DNA of 64,000 bases, taken from Cloeon dipterum (lineage: Eukaryota; Arthropoda; Insecta; Ephemeroptera; Baetidae). A model generated the notes under the pieces. It made no database searches, was not told where the DNA came from, and worked only from the letters and a program-made list of their open reading frames with translations. The stretch is taken from positions 8,742,001 through 8,806,000 of the forward strand of contig NC_088788.1 of the NCBI RefSeq assembly GCF_949628265.1, given 5' to 3'. Positions 35,515 to 48,351 of the stretch are shown here, piece by piece. Position numbers and translations under genes: made by a program. Every line of letters starts with the position of its first letter. Within the stretch, counting starts at the first letter, position 1.

Positions 35515-38500
35515 CTTTGTTGTTTGACTGTTTCCTATCAGAGATTTTTAATTAATTCAGGTGTCTTTTATTTTTTCAGAGGCAAAAATTTGACGAGACG
35601 AGGAAATCAAGGAAAAAATTTCAACGCTTCAACCAAGTTTCCAAAACTTGATAGCCGGTAAGAAAACATTTAGTCCACATTTTAAAATCTATTTTCCATA
35701 AAATTAAAATAATACGCGCAATGATGTCGTTTAGCGGATGTTGATTACGATAATTAGCATTGAAAAATTACGTTCAACTGGAATTTTATAGAATATTATT
35801 CAAAATCTAATTTTAAATTTAATTGAACGCCAGTTTAATTTAACGATTCATATATTTGCGTTTTTAAATTCATTTTAGTAAGAAATTTTTCATTTAATTA
35901 AATTAGGATTTTTAAACTCACAAGTCTATTAAAAATAAATTTCATCTTATATTTTTTATCTTAACGATATCAGTTGTCGTAAAATTGATGTGCTTTTTAT
36001 CAAGTTGAAATAAGTATTATTCTGAGCGCGTCAAGAAATATTTTATTTTGTTTGTCTGTTCCCAATCAGATGATTAATAATTTCAACTCTCTTAAATTTT
36101 CAGAGGCCAAATTTTGACGAGATGAGGAAGCAATGGAAAATTAGTTACTGCGCTTTACACAGAAGTCTCTAACATTTGATTGACGGTGAGAAACTGTTTT
36201 TGCCCTTACTCAAAATTCGTAGCAATATATAATATTAAAGATATTAAAACAATTTTATAAAGCCAAATGCTGATAAAACCGCAGGTAGAATATAATATTT
36301 AGCATTGAAAAGTTGCGTTCAGCTGGTTTTTTATAGAGTTATCAGTTATTTGTCAAATTTCAATGATTAAAAATGAAATTAAAAAATGTGGCACATAATG
36401 ATCCAAATAATAATACAATGATTTTGAACATATAATGTTAAACGAAAATATGTGAATTGAGCAGAAAATTTAAATATAACTTGTTCGAGTTTCTAATTTA
36501 TAGTTGCAGCATTAAATTGTTTTTTTTTATTTTTTTTTGCATTCTGTATTATTATTGCTTGTTTATTCTCACCAAATACATGCTATATTAAAATATTTAC
36601 TTGTCATATTATAACAATGCATATGCCAGCTAGGGCGTGATATTCGTGCTTTATATTAAATTGATATTAAATCAAATCTGAGAGGCTTTGCCACACATAA
36701 TTTTCGAATAAGCTTTTCCAGATATCAGAGTTTAACTTGATTCTCTTTTACTTTTAGGACAACCAATTTGACGAGAATCTGCAGAGAATCCGGTGAGAAT
36801 TAAAAGGTGAATATTCAAAAGTATCACAGAAAACTGTTATTCAATTTTTAAATTTTAAACTTTTTGTTCACACGTCAAAAATTTATAATATTAAAGATAT
36901 GAAAACAATTTTAAAGCCAATGATGATATTACCGTATGTAGAATATAATATTTGGCATTGAAATATTGCGATCAGCTGGTTTTTTATAGTTATCAGTTAT
37001 TTGTCAAATTTCAGTAAATTTCAATGATTAAAAATAAAATTAAAAAATATGGCAAATAATTATTAATGATGTAATTAATAACACGGTGGTTTTGAACATA
37101 TAATGTTAAACGATAATATGCGTATTGTGCAGAAAATTTAAATAAAATTTGATCGAGATTCTATATAATTTAAAGCTGCATATAGTTAAATTGTTTTTTT
37201 CAATTTTTTTTTCTTTGCATGCTGTATTATTATTGCTTTTTTATTCTCACAAAAAGATGTACATACATGCTATATTAAAATATTTACTTGTCGTATTTAA
37301 ACAAAGCATATGCCAGCTAGGGCGTGAAATTCGTGCTTTATATTAAATTATGATATTAAATCAAATCTGAGGCTTTGCCACACATAATTTTCGAATCAAG
37401 CTTTTCCAGATATCAGAGTTTAACTTGATTCTCTGTTATTTTTAGGACTAGAGATTTGACGAGAATCTGCAGAGAATTCGGTGAGAGTTAAAAGGTGAAT
37501 ATTAAAAAGTATCACAGAAAACTCTTATTCAATTTAAAAATTTTAAACTTTTTCACAGTTCAAAAATATATAATATTAAAGATATTAAAACAATTTTAAA
37601 GCCAATGATGATAAAACCGCAGGTAGAATATAATATTTAGCATTGAAAAATTGCGTTCAGCTGGTTTTTTTAGAGTTATCAGTTATTTGTCAAATTTCGT
37701 TAAATTTCAATAATTAAAAATAAAATAAAAAAAGATGGTAAATAATTATTAATGATGCAATTAATAACACGGTGGTTTTGAACATATAATGTTAAACGAT
37801 AATACGCGTGTTGTGCAGAAAATTTAAATATAATTTGATTGAGATTCTAATTTATATAGCTGAATAATTAAATTGGTTTTTAAATTTTTTTCTTTGCATT
37901 CTGTATTATTATTGCTTGTTTATTCTCACCAAAAGATTTTAATATGCTATATTAAAATATTTTCTTGTCGCATTAAAACAAAGCATATATGCCAGCTAGG
38001 GCGTGAAATTCGTGCTTTATATTAAATTGATATTAAATCAAATCTGAGGCTTTGCCACACATAATTTTCGAATAAGCTTTTCCAGATATCAGAGTTTAAC
38101 TTGATTCTCTTATACTTTTAGGACAACCAATTTGACGAGAATCTGGAGAGAATCCGGTGAGAATTAAAAGGTGAATATTAAAAAGTATCACAGAAAACTG
38201 TTATTAAATTTTTAAATTTTAAACTTTTTGTTCACACGTCAAAAATTTATAATATTAAAGATATGAAAACAATTTTAAAGCCAATGATGATATTACCGTA
38301 TGTAGAATATAATATTTAGCATTGAAAAATTGCGATAGCTGGTTTTTTTATAGTTATCATTTATTTGTCAAATTTCAGTAAATTTCCATGATTAAAAAAT
38401 ATAATTAAAAAATATGGTAAATAATGATGCAATTAATAACACGGTGGTTTTGACCATATATTGAACATAGACTGTAAAACGAAAATATGCGTATTGTGCA

Positions 38501-39040
38501 GAAAATTTAAATATAATTTGTACGAGATTCTAATTTATAGTTACATATTTAAATTGTTTTTTTTATTTTTTTTTCTTTGCATTCTGTATTATTATTGCTT
38601 GTTTATTCTCACCAAATACATGCTATATTAAAATATTTACTTGTCATATTAAAACAAAGCATATGCCAGCTAGGGCGTGAAATTCGTGCTTTATATTAAA
38701 TTATGATATTAAATCAAATCTGAGGCTTCGCCACACATGATTTTCGAATCAAGCTTTTCCAGATATCAGAGTTTAACTTGATTCTCTTTTACTTTTAGGA
38801 CTAGTAATTTGACGAGAATCTGCAGAGATTCCGGTGAGAATGAAAAGGTGAAGAATAAAAAGTATCATAGAAAACTACTGTTATTCAATTTTAAAATTTT
38901 AAACTCTTTGTTCACAGGTCAAAAAGCAGCAGTCTTTACTAGGCGACTTGTTAAATGAATGATGTCCGTCAAACATAATTGCTATTATGTAAAGTTTTGA
39001 GTGATATTTTAATAAACTTTCCTGGACTTTAAATTTTGAA
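35515..39040 (+). ncRNA. putative spliced non-coding unit, block 2, with amplified module
   Basis: Repeats block 1 in order. Exon-like segments with the TTTGACGAGA core start near 35580, 36105, 36760, 37447, 38124 and 38800; a terminal segment follows at about 38918 with AATAAA near 39011. The third module (about 680 bp, exon plus intron) occurs four times in tandem here but once in block 1. Each copy keeps acceptor TTTTAG or TTTTTAG and donor CG|GTGAG around a 35-nt exon. Intronic elements with AGCATTGAAAAATTGCG and GCCAGCTAGGGCGTGAAATT are preserved in most copies. Stops argue against coding. Confidence 0.38.
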
Positions 39041-39671
39041 TGTTTGTCAACAATGATATTGGTCATAAAAAGTTGTTAATTAATTTTTGTAGAGGCAACA
39101 TCTTTTTTTTTAAATATTTTCAATAAAACTTGTTAAAAATCTACATATAATTCAATATATAAAATTATTGACACCCTAGCGGGATTGAGTGTCATGTGAC
39201 CGCTCGAACTGCTTGTGCTTTACTATGCTCTCGATGGGTATGAGCATGCATAGAGGACTGTCGCCGGCAAACAAGCTGAAGCGTTCTTCCCAAGCAATCC
39301 ATAGCGTATTTTCACAACTAAGTTTCAGCAACTAACAGTCAAAATCAAATCTTATATATTTTGGAAATAAAAAGCAGGCATTCGTTATTGAATTTTGAAT
39401 TTATTTCTGCTAGTCAAGCGGAATGGTTAAAATTGTGTTATATAGGTTTTTCTAGCTTTAAAATTTTTTATTGATTCTATCACACCGCAGTGTGTTTCCT
39501 ATAGTCTTGAAAACATTCAGCTTCGCAAAATTATCATTGCCAACAAATGGATTTTTTGAAGAATCTCAAAATTTGATTATTAGTTTATTTCAAATCTGGC
39601 AAGCGTGACTTTACTGATTTTTAAAAGGACTTACATTCACAAGTTGGTGTTCGAATTTCGATATTAGGGCA
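39041..39671. other. tail of segmental duplication
   Basis: Matches 32340-32830 nearly base for base in stretches (for example CGCCGGCAAACAAGCTGAAG), so it marks the end of the duplicated block. No gene. Confidence 0.55.
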
Positions 39672-39893
39672 CTTCCGCTGTGATTTCAGTCCGGTTCACT
39701 TAATATGTTTTCTTTTGACGTGCAAAAGTCCAACGCCGTAGAAACGTGAAAAACTATTTTTTTTTTAAATAAAAAATATTTTCCAACGTTTCTATGGCGA
39801 AATGCTGGACTGATTTTTGTTTTCAGCGCGTCTGAAGAAATAATTCTAGAAGCAGAAAGTACAGTAGCAAGATTGAGCGGAAAGTGCCATAAA
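39672..39893. mobile_element. foldback MITE, family 2, copy 2
   Basis: Arms GTCCAACGCCGTAGAAACG and, in reverse complement, GTCCAGCATTTCGCCATAG pair around an AT-rich loop. The right flank shares CTGAAAACAAAAAT and GTAGCAAGATTGAG with copy 1 at 5925. Confidence 0.5.
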
Positions 39894-40069
39894 ATCTAAA
39901 GTATACGGTTGCTCCGTCCGTTGGTGACTTCGAACACCAATTTAAGGGTTTAGCCAACTTGTTTTTTTTTTACTTTCAATTATATGGTATTTTGAAAGAA
40001 TTCCGTCTTTGAACCGCTGAAAAAAAGAACGTGCTTGCTCCGAGAGAACAAAGAATCGATCCGTTCTTG

Positions 40070-40683
40070 TTATTCATCTTGTTGGTATGTCTGCTTCTTC
40101 TCCAAATAAAAAATCCACAAGCGAATGTACCACTCCAAACAGATTTCATCGTCATCACAACTGATTTCCGTTCGAACAATCGAGTTGATGATGTCGTGGT
40201 CCTCTTCCTCGGTGCACTGCTTCATTGCTAGAATAAATGAGTTTTTAATATAATATGGAGCGCTTAATAGAATTCGGTTTCCAACCATTACACACGGTAT
40301 TCCTGGTGATGAAAAGCGAGCGGTTGAGCAGTTCCCTATAAACGTTCAACCACATGGTGACCAAATCATTGACATACGAGTAGTAGAGGTCATTAGTGAT
40401 ATCATCGCCTCCTTCTTTGCTGAACAGTCCTAGGATTGATGCAACGAGAGATGATCTCTAATTATTTTCATAATTAATTAGTACTCACGGATCAATTGCA
40501 AGCAAGTGTCCTCGCTCAGGGTTAAGTCGTGATCAACTGCTAGCAGCGCTTGCAGATAGCTCTTGTCGATGGTACCCTGCTCCCAGGGACCACGAAATGG
40601 AATTTCCTAAAATTAAATTTAAAAAAATAATAGATTTAGATGAATATTCTAATATTCACTGAGTATCCAGAGCATGTGGCCAT
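40070..40683 (-). CDS. small penta-EF-hand-like protein 1
   Basis: Exons 40683-40660, 40606-40489, 40429-40292 and 40227-40070 give 145 residues (phases 0, 1, 1). It begins MATCSGYS. The region LLAVDHDLTLSEDTCLQLIR corresponds to the (F/L)SLETCRLLI helix of calpain PEF domains. LYYSYVNDLVTMWLNVYREL follows as the next helix pair with its conserved Trp, then a last degenerate EF-hand (IINSIVRTEISCDDDEICLE). The canonical calcium loops are mostly lost. No catalytic calpain domain lies upstream. The exon plan is identical to the next gene, so the two are tandem duplicates. A cytosolic, possibly regulatory, role is inference. Confidence 0.6.
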
Positions 40684-41285
40684 TCTGAGAATTTAATTTC
40701 CGGTATTGATGAGAATTTGTAGTTTCTTTGCAGCGATGTGTGTCGGCCTGCACTAGAAAGGCAAATAATGACAACTGCATTGATTAGATTCCAAATATTG
40801 TTGTTGGAAACTCTTTCCATTTCAGCCATTCCTTTGCCTCCTTTCGAGAAGCAAAAATATTTTGTTCAACTGCACCAATAACTCACACTTCACTTCTTAA
40901 CCTGAATATAATAAAGAATTTTTCTCCAGTGGAATTTCTAATCACCAACGAAATGTTTTGTTCTGCTACAAGCTACAGGCATTGAATAAATAATTATATT
41001 ATTTTATTTTTTCTCTCTATTTTTCCTCAAATTAATTCATTCCCTTCAATTCTGTAAAGCAACGGAAAATTCCGAGGCTTAATATTTGTCTAAAATATTT
41101 ACGTTTTCATTTCTTGTTCAAATTGATTATAAAAACACTTTTCTGCTTCAATTTGAAAACGATTTCTTTATTTCGTTTATAAAAGTACACTATTTTATAT
41201 GAAACCTCACACCATGCCTGCATTTTACTGCCGTCAAGTCATAGTTAGTTCAGAGCTCAGGATAATCTAGAAAATGCTGAATATT

Positions 41286-41880
41286 CTATTCCAAGCGAAG
41301 CATTCCTTGCTGCGTCAGCAAGACTAACAATTGGATGAATTTGTCCAATGCAACTCGATTTTCCTCACCAATGAACCAACGAATGGTGGAATTGCTGATT
41401 TCCGAAGGCACGCCAGGGAACGGCAAAATAGCTAAAATTTCAGGGGTTTGAAAGTTTCCCTAATGAGAACAATAAATTAAAAGATTCTTACTTTTGCACA
41501 TGTCATCTTTGTTGGCGAAGCCTCGGCCTTCGCATTCAATTCGTCTAAAGACATTGAACCAAATTTTAACCACTTTTTCTAGATAGCAAGCATATCCTTC
41601 CAAGGTAATCGTGTCCTCCAGTCCTTTATTGCAAAATTCTAGGAATATATACATGGTAAATAAAATTTAATTGGTTAGAAAAAATTTCAACTCACGAATT
41701 AGGAGGTAACAAGTTTCGTAGCTCAAGGTAAGGTTGAGTCTCACGGCCAGCAACCTTCGCAGCCGGGATGAATTCACTGTTTCCGCGGACAGAATTCTTT
41801 CAGACTCCTGTAAAATGGTCAATTTAACATTAAATAAAAAAAACTCAATTGCGTACCGAGTATCCCAAGTAGTGTGCCAT
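41286..41880 (-). CDS. small penta-EF-hand-like protein 2
   Basis: Exons 41880-41857, 41807-41696, 41638-41492 and 41431-41286 give 142 residues. Start MAHYLGYS matches the neighbour. LRRLLAVRLNLTLSYETCYL corresponds to the calpain-type helix, then TITLEGYACYLEKVVKIWFN with the conserved Trp before Phe-Asn-Val-Phe, and at the end STIRWFIGEENRVALDKFIQ, the paired last EF-hand with its hydrophobic FIQLL. It is the clearest PEF-like member of the cluster. Acidic loop residues are sparse, so calcium binding is doubtful. An earlier alternative frame upstream (signal-peptide-like, 42080-41880) shares no frame with the start and is probably 5' UTR. Confidence 0.62.
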
Positions 41881-44550
41881 GCTTTGAAATGGTTATTAAA
41901 ATGGTGATTGTTTCTGCAAGCGGAATTTTCACCCAGATGTGTGTCAGCTTGCATGAAAAGGTTAAGAATAAAAACAGGAGAAGCTATGACATAGCTGAAT
42001 AGAATGAATTTTTCTATTTTTAACTCTCGTCTATGCGGAACAAATTCCAAATGAATTGTTACGGTGACGTCGATTTTCAAATTATTGTTATTGGGAAATG
42101 ACTTGTTTTAAAGCATATATTTTCAGGAAGATTTTGTTATTAACTAAAAATAATTTTTTCTTCGTTCAATTAAAAAGTCTTTTTCTTTTTTAACTACTTT
42201 CTGGGAGTTTCTTTGGTATTTTTCTTGTCACGCGGCTATTACAAAATGTTGGAAACACAGAGATTAAAAATATCTCCAGATCAAGATAATCAAAGTCACT
42301 CATATTAGCTCGTCTGGTTTTTTCCTTTTTCGATGCGCTCGCCTGTCAGAAATTTCTGCCGATCGACGGCGACCTGCAGCTCCCTGCTCTCGGCTGCAGC
42401 TGCCGCCTGCTTGCACCGATCTCGGCTAAAATGTGTTTGAATATATCGTGTCGTAACACATAGAGTGGACTGATATGTTTCCCCCAAATGCAAGGCGTGC
42501 GTGACAGCAAGATTTAAATAAGTATAGTGTGATTTTGTGTTATTTGTATTTTTTCTATAGTTTTTGTGAGTATTTAAATAAAAAAATCGTGAATTTGTGT
42601 ATTACGAACGGTATTTTGAGAGTGCCAAAATGTTTGCTTCCCAAGGAAACCTCTGGCCGGATGGCTGTAGATTGCTCCTGAGCCCATTTTTAAATTAAAT
42701 TTAACGGTTTAAATCAGTCTTTAAAATTTTAATTAATGAAATTGTGGATTTCTTTACCGAGCCTAACAAATTTTGTCCAGATTAAGATCAAATTTAATTC
42801 CGACCCGAGAGTGAACAGTTAATTTTAATACTGCTTTGGTAGAAAATTACAATTATTTATACACAAAAAACATATTGAAAACTAAAATCAAAAGGAAATA
42901 AAAAATGTGTGTCTGACGTGGAAACCAGAGAGTGGTATAATTTGAAATGTACAAAAGAAATAACATATCAACATATAAAAGTGTCCCCCAATCCCTTCCG
43001 TTGGTCTCGCTGCTGGTTACGCTCTTTTCTCCGGCATCAGGCGCCTGCCGCATAACGCGCACATTAATTCAGACACGCGGCTTTTCTCTGTTATTCGCCC
43101 ACAACGAATGCTTCTCTTATTTATGACTGATTCGTTTTCTGCGCTAGCAAACACTCGCCTAAATGATATCATGACAATATTCACCAAATGAGAAAGGCAG
43201 AAAATACGAAGAAATTTTATCTTTTCCTCCCTTCAATTTTTCAATAGTAAAATAGGAATTTAAAAAAATATCAAAAATAGAGATACTAAAACCTCACATA
43301 AATTAGTTTACGTTTAAAGCATTCGCTAGAATGTAATAAAACTTATGGCTTTTAGTTTTAATCCTAGTAAAAATATACTATAAACAGAAGCGGAGATCTA
43401 AGCTCCAATGAGAAAAGAGAGATCGATATGTTTCTCTGCAAAAACAGCAGCCGAAACTTGGCTGAGCAGGAATTCTTTTAGGAATATGGAAAAAAATATC
43501 AGCTCACCACACACCGAGCAGACTGCGTTTAATAAAAATTAAAAAAAGTACCTCCTATCCCTTTATTGTAATCTATTCCATAAAATATTAAATCGAGCCG
43601 GAATTTTGAAATTTTCCGAACTCTTTGCAGGCGTTGAGAACTTGGTAGCTTTTATCGCAACGATATTAGGATTCAATTTATTTTCTTCAATTCCATTATG
43701 ATCTAATAGCGTTTTGCAACTGGAAAAATGTGCCGTGTTCGGCAGGAAAAAGGTGCACGCATTGCATAACCACTCTGGATCACACCAATCGTGTGTGTTT
43801 TTTTTAGTTTGAATTTATTTGGTGTTCCATATTGTTACTTCTAAAGAAGTAGAGCAAATAATCAGTGTCAAAAGTTGTTTCTTTTGCATTTTGATGATAA
43901 AAAAGATTCATTATTAAGCAAATAAAATTTATTACCCTCAAGTTGATTGGTTCTTCTCTTTTAAGATGAGCGACCCCCTGATAGCGCGACAACCTCTCAA
44001 AATCTCCTTGTCCCAATTTTATCTCGAACGAATAAAATGGGTGAAGGGACTCACTGGAGGAAGCTCATGAGTCGAGAATTGGACCAGCTTCAGGGGCTTG
44101 TCACTTACGCAATTTTGACATTCATACCGTAAAATAATTTCATTTCTCATTGCGTGCAAGAGAGTTAACTCTTTCATAAACCAGGCTAAGCACTATAGTG
44201 CACAAGCTCTTTGCAGCTTAAAAACGTTGCTAATTTAACTTATAGATAGCGTGCAGAAAAATTACATGCAAAATAATTATGCTATATGTGAAATAAAGGG
44301 AAATGGAGTTGCTATGTTGCTTTTAAAAATACTCGCTAAATATATATATCTTCTTCTGAAATATGTATTCTGTCGATGGCTTGCGCTTTATATGAGAAAT
44401 ATTTGAATAATTACTATAAATTTACTTAAATTATATTTATTATATATATATATTAGTTTTCTTAAATACAGTTTCCGTTTTAAATTAAGTTCCGTTATAA
44501 AATTGTTCTGGTTGTCTCTTAGTAGGCCGTGACACATGGAAGCAAACTTT
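41881..44550. other. intergenic with isolated exon-like islands
   Basis: A GC-richer island (42304-42430, minus) has an acceptor-like ATTTTAG and an open Ala/Gln-rich frame but no partner exon. A second island at 43930-43995 (minus; QGVAHLKREEP) has a relative at about 63595 on the plus strand. Neither could be assigned to a gene. The remainder is AT-rich. Confidence 0.3.
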
Positions 44551-46964
44551 TCATTCACAACGACGAATCGCAAAAAGAAGGCAAATTGCGATGAAGTTGT
44601 TGAGAGTAACCTCCCCTTTGTCCTTTTCCTTAAATTTGTCGTAGGTGAACTTGGCAAATTCATCAGTTACAACCAAGCTTAGACACTTGAATGCTATTGG
44701 AAGGGTGTAAAAAGGGTCAAAGAAAAAAGTGATTAATTGCGAAAGTCATACCTTGTATCATTCTATCTAGATTTAAGACGCCCCACCGAATAGCAGAGAA
44801 GAATTCGAGAGATTCTGCTTCGACATAATATGTGCCAATAACCTCGCCAACCCAAACATAAGCGAATTTGCAAAATCCTAGCATCCATTTGTGCAAATTA
44901 GCCAGCAAATTGTTGAATTTTACACCGCTGACAGTTTCTTTGGCAACATCCTGGCTTGTCGGGTGAATCACACCTGCGGACACAAATAATATCAGTAATA
45001 TAATTACGAGCAATACAATTTTAACACCGCCTTACGTATCATTAGACCGCAGACAACAGGGTGGAAGTTGTATTGGAATATATCATAGAGGTTCCTCTGT
45101 AGAATTTGGCTGTGAATATTAAAAATTTTAAGAGACTGTGTGAATGGTATGCTATTTGTGATATTTTTAAGGCTGGGGTGACATACAACATGAGAACATA
45201 TTATGTTTGAAAATTGACGTTCATTGAGAGCTTGATGAACAGTTTTACTTGAAGGTATAAATTTTTATTTTTATTATTTTCTTCCATATTATATATTTGT
45301 TTGGAATGAAATCGATTGATTTAAGTTCCCCTGGCCTCGTAGGTAGAAATCCTTTTAAGAAATTAAAATTTTGGTTCGATCAGGTGTAATAATGATCTTT
45401 AAAACGTTTAGTACAAAATAGCAGTTTAATTTCTATACTTAAAATGGGTCCTAAAAATCCTAAATATTGGCTATGAAATAAATTTTTCATTATTATATTT
45501 TTGTTTTATGAAAAAACTTAAACGCTGCTTGGTTCTGAATTGATTAAAAAATGTTTGTCTGGATTGAATAAATATTAATATTATATCTTTTCCAAAAGCA
45601 TAAAATATTTTAAAATATGTCATTACGTGGTTGAGGAAGAGTAGATGTTGCGGAGGAACGTCCTTGGGTTTACCCTGCCGTTTAAGGATTCCTTATTTCC
45701 ACCAAAGGCCTGCTGGTTGCTGAAATTTGCAATTGAACTATGTTAATTTTCTTCTACATCACACATCGCTTTTAAGGATATAATTTGAATCATTTAACCG
45801 AAACTAACCCCCCAGTTGGATAATAATGTTAAGGAAATTGGATTTAACATATTGAGATGCATCATTTCAATTGATAAATATAAATTTTTAAATCACGATA
45901 GGGAGGCTACTGTCGAATTTCTTTAATTTTACATAATTAAATCAACTGTAAGGAATTTATTCACCATATAAATAATAAAGAAGGTTTCTGACAACTAGAG
46001 AAGCAATCTTAAAATAGTTTGAAAGATTGAAAAGTGCAAACCCTAAAGATGGCAAATCTCCGTCTGTAAGGTGCAGATTTATTAAAGCATCTAAACTGGC
46101 CTCTGTTGATGTGTTGTCATCATCATCGGTTCTGAAATTGACAAATAAACAACAAAATAAAGACTTTCTGAATTTGGGGCTATCTCAAACGCAGGATTTA
46201 TCGGGGAAATTTTAGTGTATCCTGAGGTTCCACGCGAGTGACCGCCATTGCAGCATAGAGGCACGGGAGATAATTTGAATTTTTAATCTTCTAAAATTTA
46301 CTCCATTAAATATGTTTTCATTTTTCAGCTGGGACTTATCTCTTGTTTGACAAGCGCCTGCTGCGGAACGCGATGACGGGCGACCCGGCTGCTCGCGCCT
46401 TCGGTTCTTTGGGCGCCTGCCACCATGCTGGCAACCGTCAATCGAGACCGTTTCTCGTCAATCGTGTTGAAAAACGCCGAAAAATTCAGTAATGAAAAAA
46501 ATCTCCGCCTGCCCTTAGCTCAGGTAGCGTGACCTGGCCAGGTCACCCGCCAATGGCTGTTCGCGATAGAGCCGATGAGGTCCACCGAGTGGCGGAGGAG
46601 AGCGCTTGCAATAAAAAACAAAAGTTCCCATTAATATAACATTGGACAACGCGGCAGATCGTTTGCGGGTCCGAATAGCAATAAATTAAGCAAAAAATCG
46701 ATGCAGCAGTTCACCCACAACGTTGAAGCTCTATATGCGAATTCAATAACTGCGTTGAGAAAATCGAGAGAGCAAAAATAAGCGCCGTCGCGTTAATGGG
46801 GAAGAATATGCGTATTATTCAAAATTTATTATTACCCATCATGGACCGTTGAAGGCGAGGGAGTTAATAGCTCCGTGGGAATTACTACACCTCCAGGAAT
46901 GAATTGATCAGATTGTGGCTGCATCATCCAGTTTTGTGCGTCATGAGGATTGTCATTAGGAATT
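44551..46964 (-). CDS. exon-repeat/PEF gene, smaller paralogue
   Basis: Confident exons: 44693-44551 (stop), 44973-44752, 45109-45036, 45719-45627, an acidic exon from 46131 to about 46046, and the first repeat exon 46964-46836. Phases agree. The C-terminal part is PEF-like: NFHPVVCGLMI (the SLETCRLMI helix), LANLHKWMLGF (helix with Trp), then TDEFAKFTYDKFKEKDKGEV and NNFIAICLLF, similar to the EF4/5 pair of ALG-2 and sorcin. FGGNKESLNGRVNPRTFLRN is the first EF-hand. One linker exon around 45830 is unresolved and the acidic exon has a GC rather than GT at its expected donor. Upstream repeat exons (to 47945) are partly decayed. The true N-terminus is unknown. Confidence 0.55.
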
Positions 46965-47945
46965 CTGTAAATGGAATTAAAATAAATGAAGATGAAGGGT
47001 ACGAAAATTAAGAAAATCATAACAGGAACTCAGTACAGAAAAATAAGCTGTTCGATTTTCTTTCTGAAAAGTTCTTTGATGTACTTTTCTAGAATGGATT
47101 AGTTTACAAATATTTTTCTGAGGGTTAATTGAGGAAGAACATGCAAAATATTATAAATTCAATATTACCCAACACGGGACGTTGGAGGCGCGGAAGTTTG
47201 CTCCGCGCGAACGAATGGATCTGATTGTGGCTGCACCATCCAATAGTGTGTGTTAGATTCAAAATCGGTTTATTACGGTTCAGCAGATGGCAACTGTGCC
47301 CCATACAGCCACATCCAGAAAACAACCAAATATAACAAAACCTTTTTTTGTATTGATAACAGAGGGAAAAGTAAAATCAGTCTGTTATATCAGTATTTGG
47401 CAAAAATATTATAAATTTAATATTACCCCACACGGGGCGTAGAAGACGCGGAAGTTTGCTCCGCGGGAATGGATGGATCTGATATTGTGGCTGCACCATC
47501 CAATTGCTGTACGCTATGAGGATCATTATTTGGAATTCTGTAAATGTAAATGAAATAAATGAAGGTGAAGGAAACCAAAATTAAGAAAATCATATAAGAG
47601 AAATTGTTTACAAAAATATTTCTAAGCGTTAGAATATATTACCCATCATGGAGTGTTGAAGACACGGGAATTTGCTCCGCGGGAATGGATGCATAAGGTT
47701 CTTGCTGCGGCATCCATTTGTTTGCATTTTGAGGATAGTCACTATATATTTGGAATTCTGTAAATGGAATTCAAATAAATAAAGATGAGGGTTCCAAAAT
47801 AAAGCAAACCATGCAAATTATTCAAAATTTAATATTACCGTCCATCATGGAGCGTCGAAGACACGAGTTTGCTCCGCGGGAATGAATGGATTTTATGGCT
47901 GCGTAAAGTTGCGTGCGTTTTGAGGATCACTTTCCAGAATTCTGT
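46836..47945 (-). repeat. degenerate array of repeat exons, smaller paralogue
   Basis: Five copies of the 36-residue-type exon: 46964-46836 (expanded to 43 codons, intact), one near 47168-47260 (acceptor lost), one near 47437-47538 (a 1-nt and a 2-nt insertion that compensate), one near 47647-47750 (an in-phase alternative acceptor rescues the frame), and one near 47835-47936 (frame broken). The common core is WMMQPQSDPF or a derivative. Confidence 0.6.
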
Positions 47946-48351
47946 AAATGGAATTAAAACTCCGACATCCCTGCTAAATTAAGCGAAAACTAATTAATAC
48001 AACTCTTATTCTGGCCGTTATTTGTTCGGGTTATAATTTTTTAGGAAAAACTTCTTCTATCAGTTGAAGATCTGGATGAAAAATTTTATCACCGTTGTAG
48101 GATAGACTGACTCCGCATATTGTAACAATTACAATTATGTCGTGAATCTGCTCAGTAATGTGTAAGCTTTAGCCGGCAGTGACTTTTTGAGCGCCGTGAT
48201 CACATGGAAAATCTTTGCAGCTCTGTTAAACTATGCTAGATAGAGGAATTTTAATTGGTGCTTGTCTCTTACTGCACCTAATAATAAAAATTGGCGGCGA
48301 GTATTCCGATTCGCCTGGCGGAACATATTCCTTGTGAGGACGAGACTTTGA

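Noticed and set aside
30926-38835. Repeated micro-exons as a coding repeat gene
   Set aside because: No frame is open in all three exon types; stops occur within or just after the conserved core.
41880-42080. Signal-peptide-like N-terminal frame for PEF-like protein 2
   Set aside because: It is out of frame with the conserved MAxxxGYS start shared with the neighbouring gene, and has no conserved counterpart in frame.
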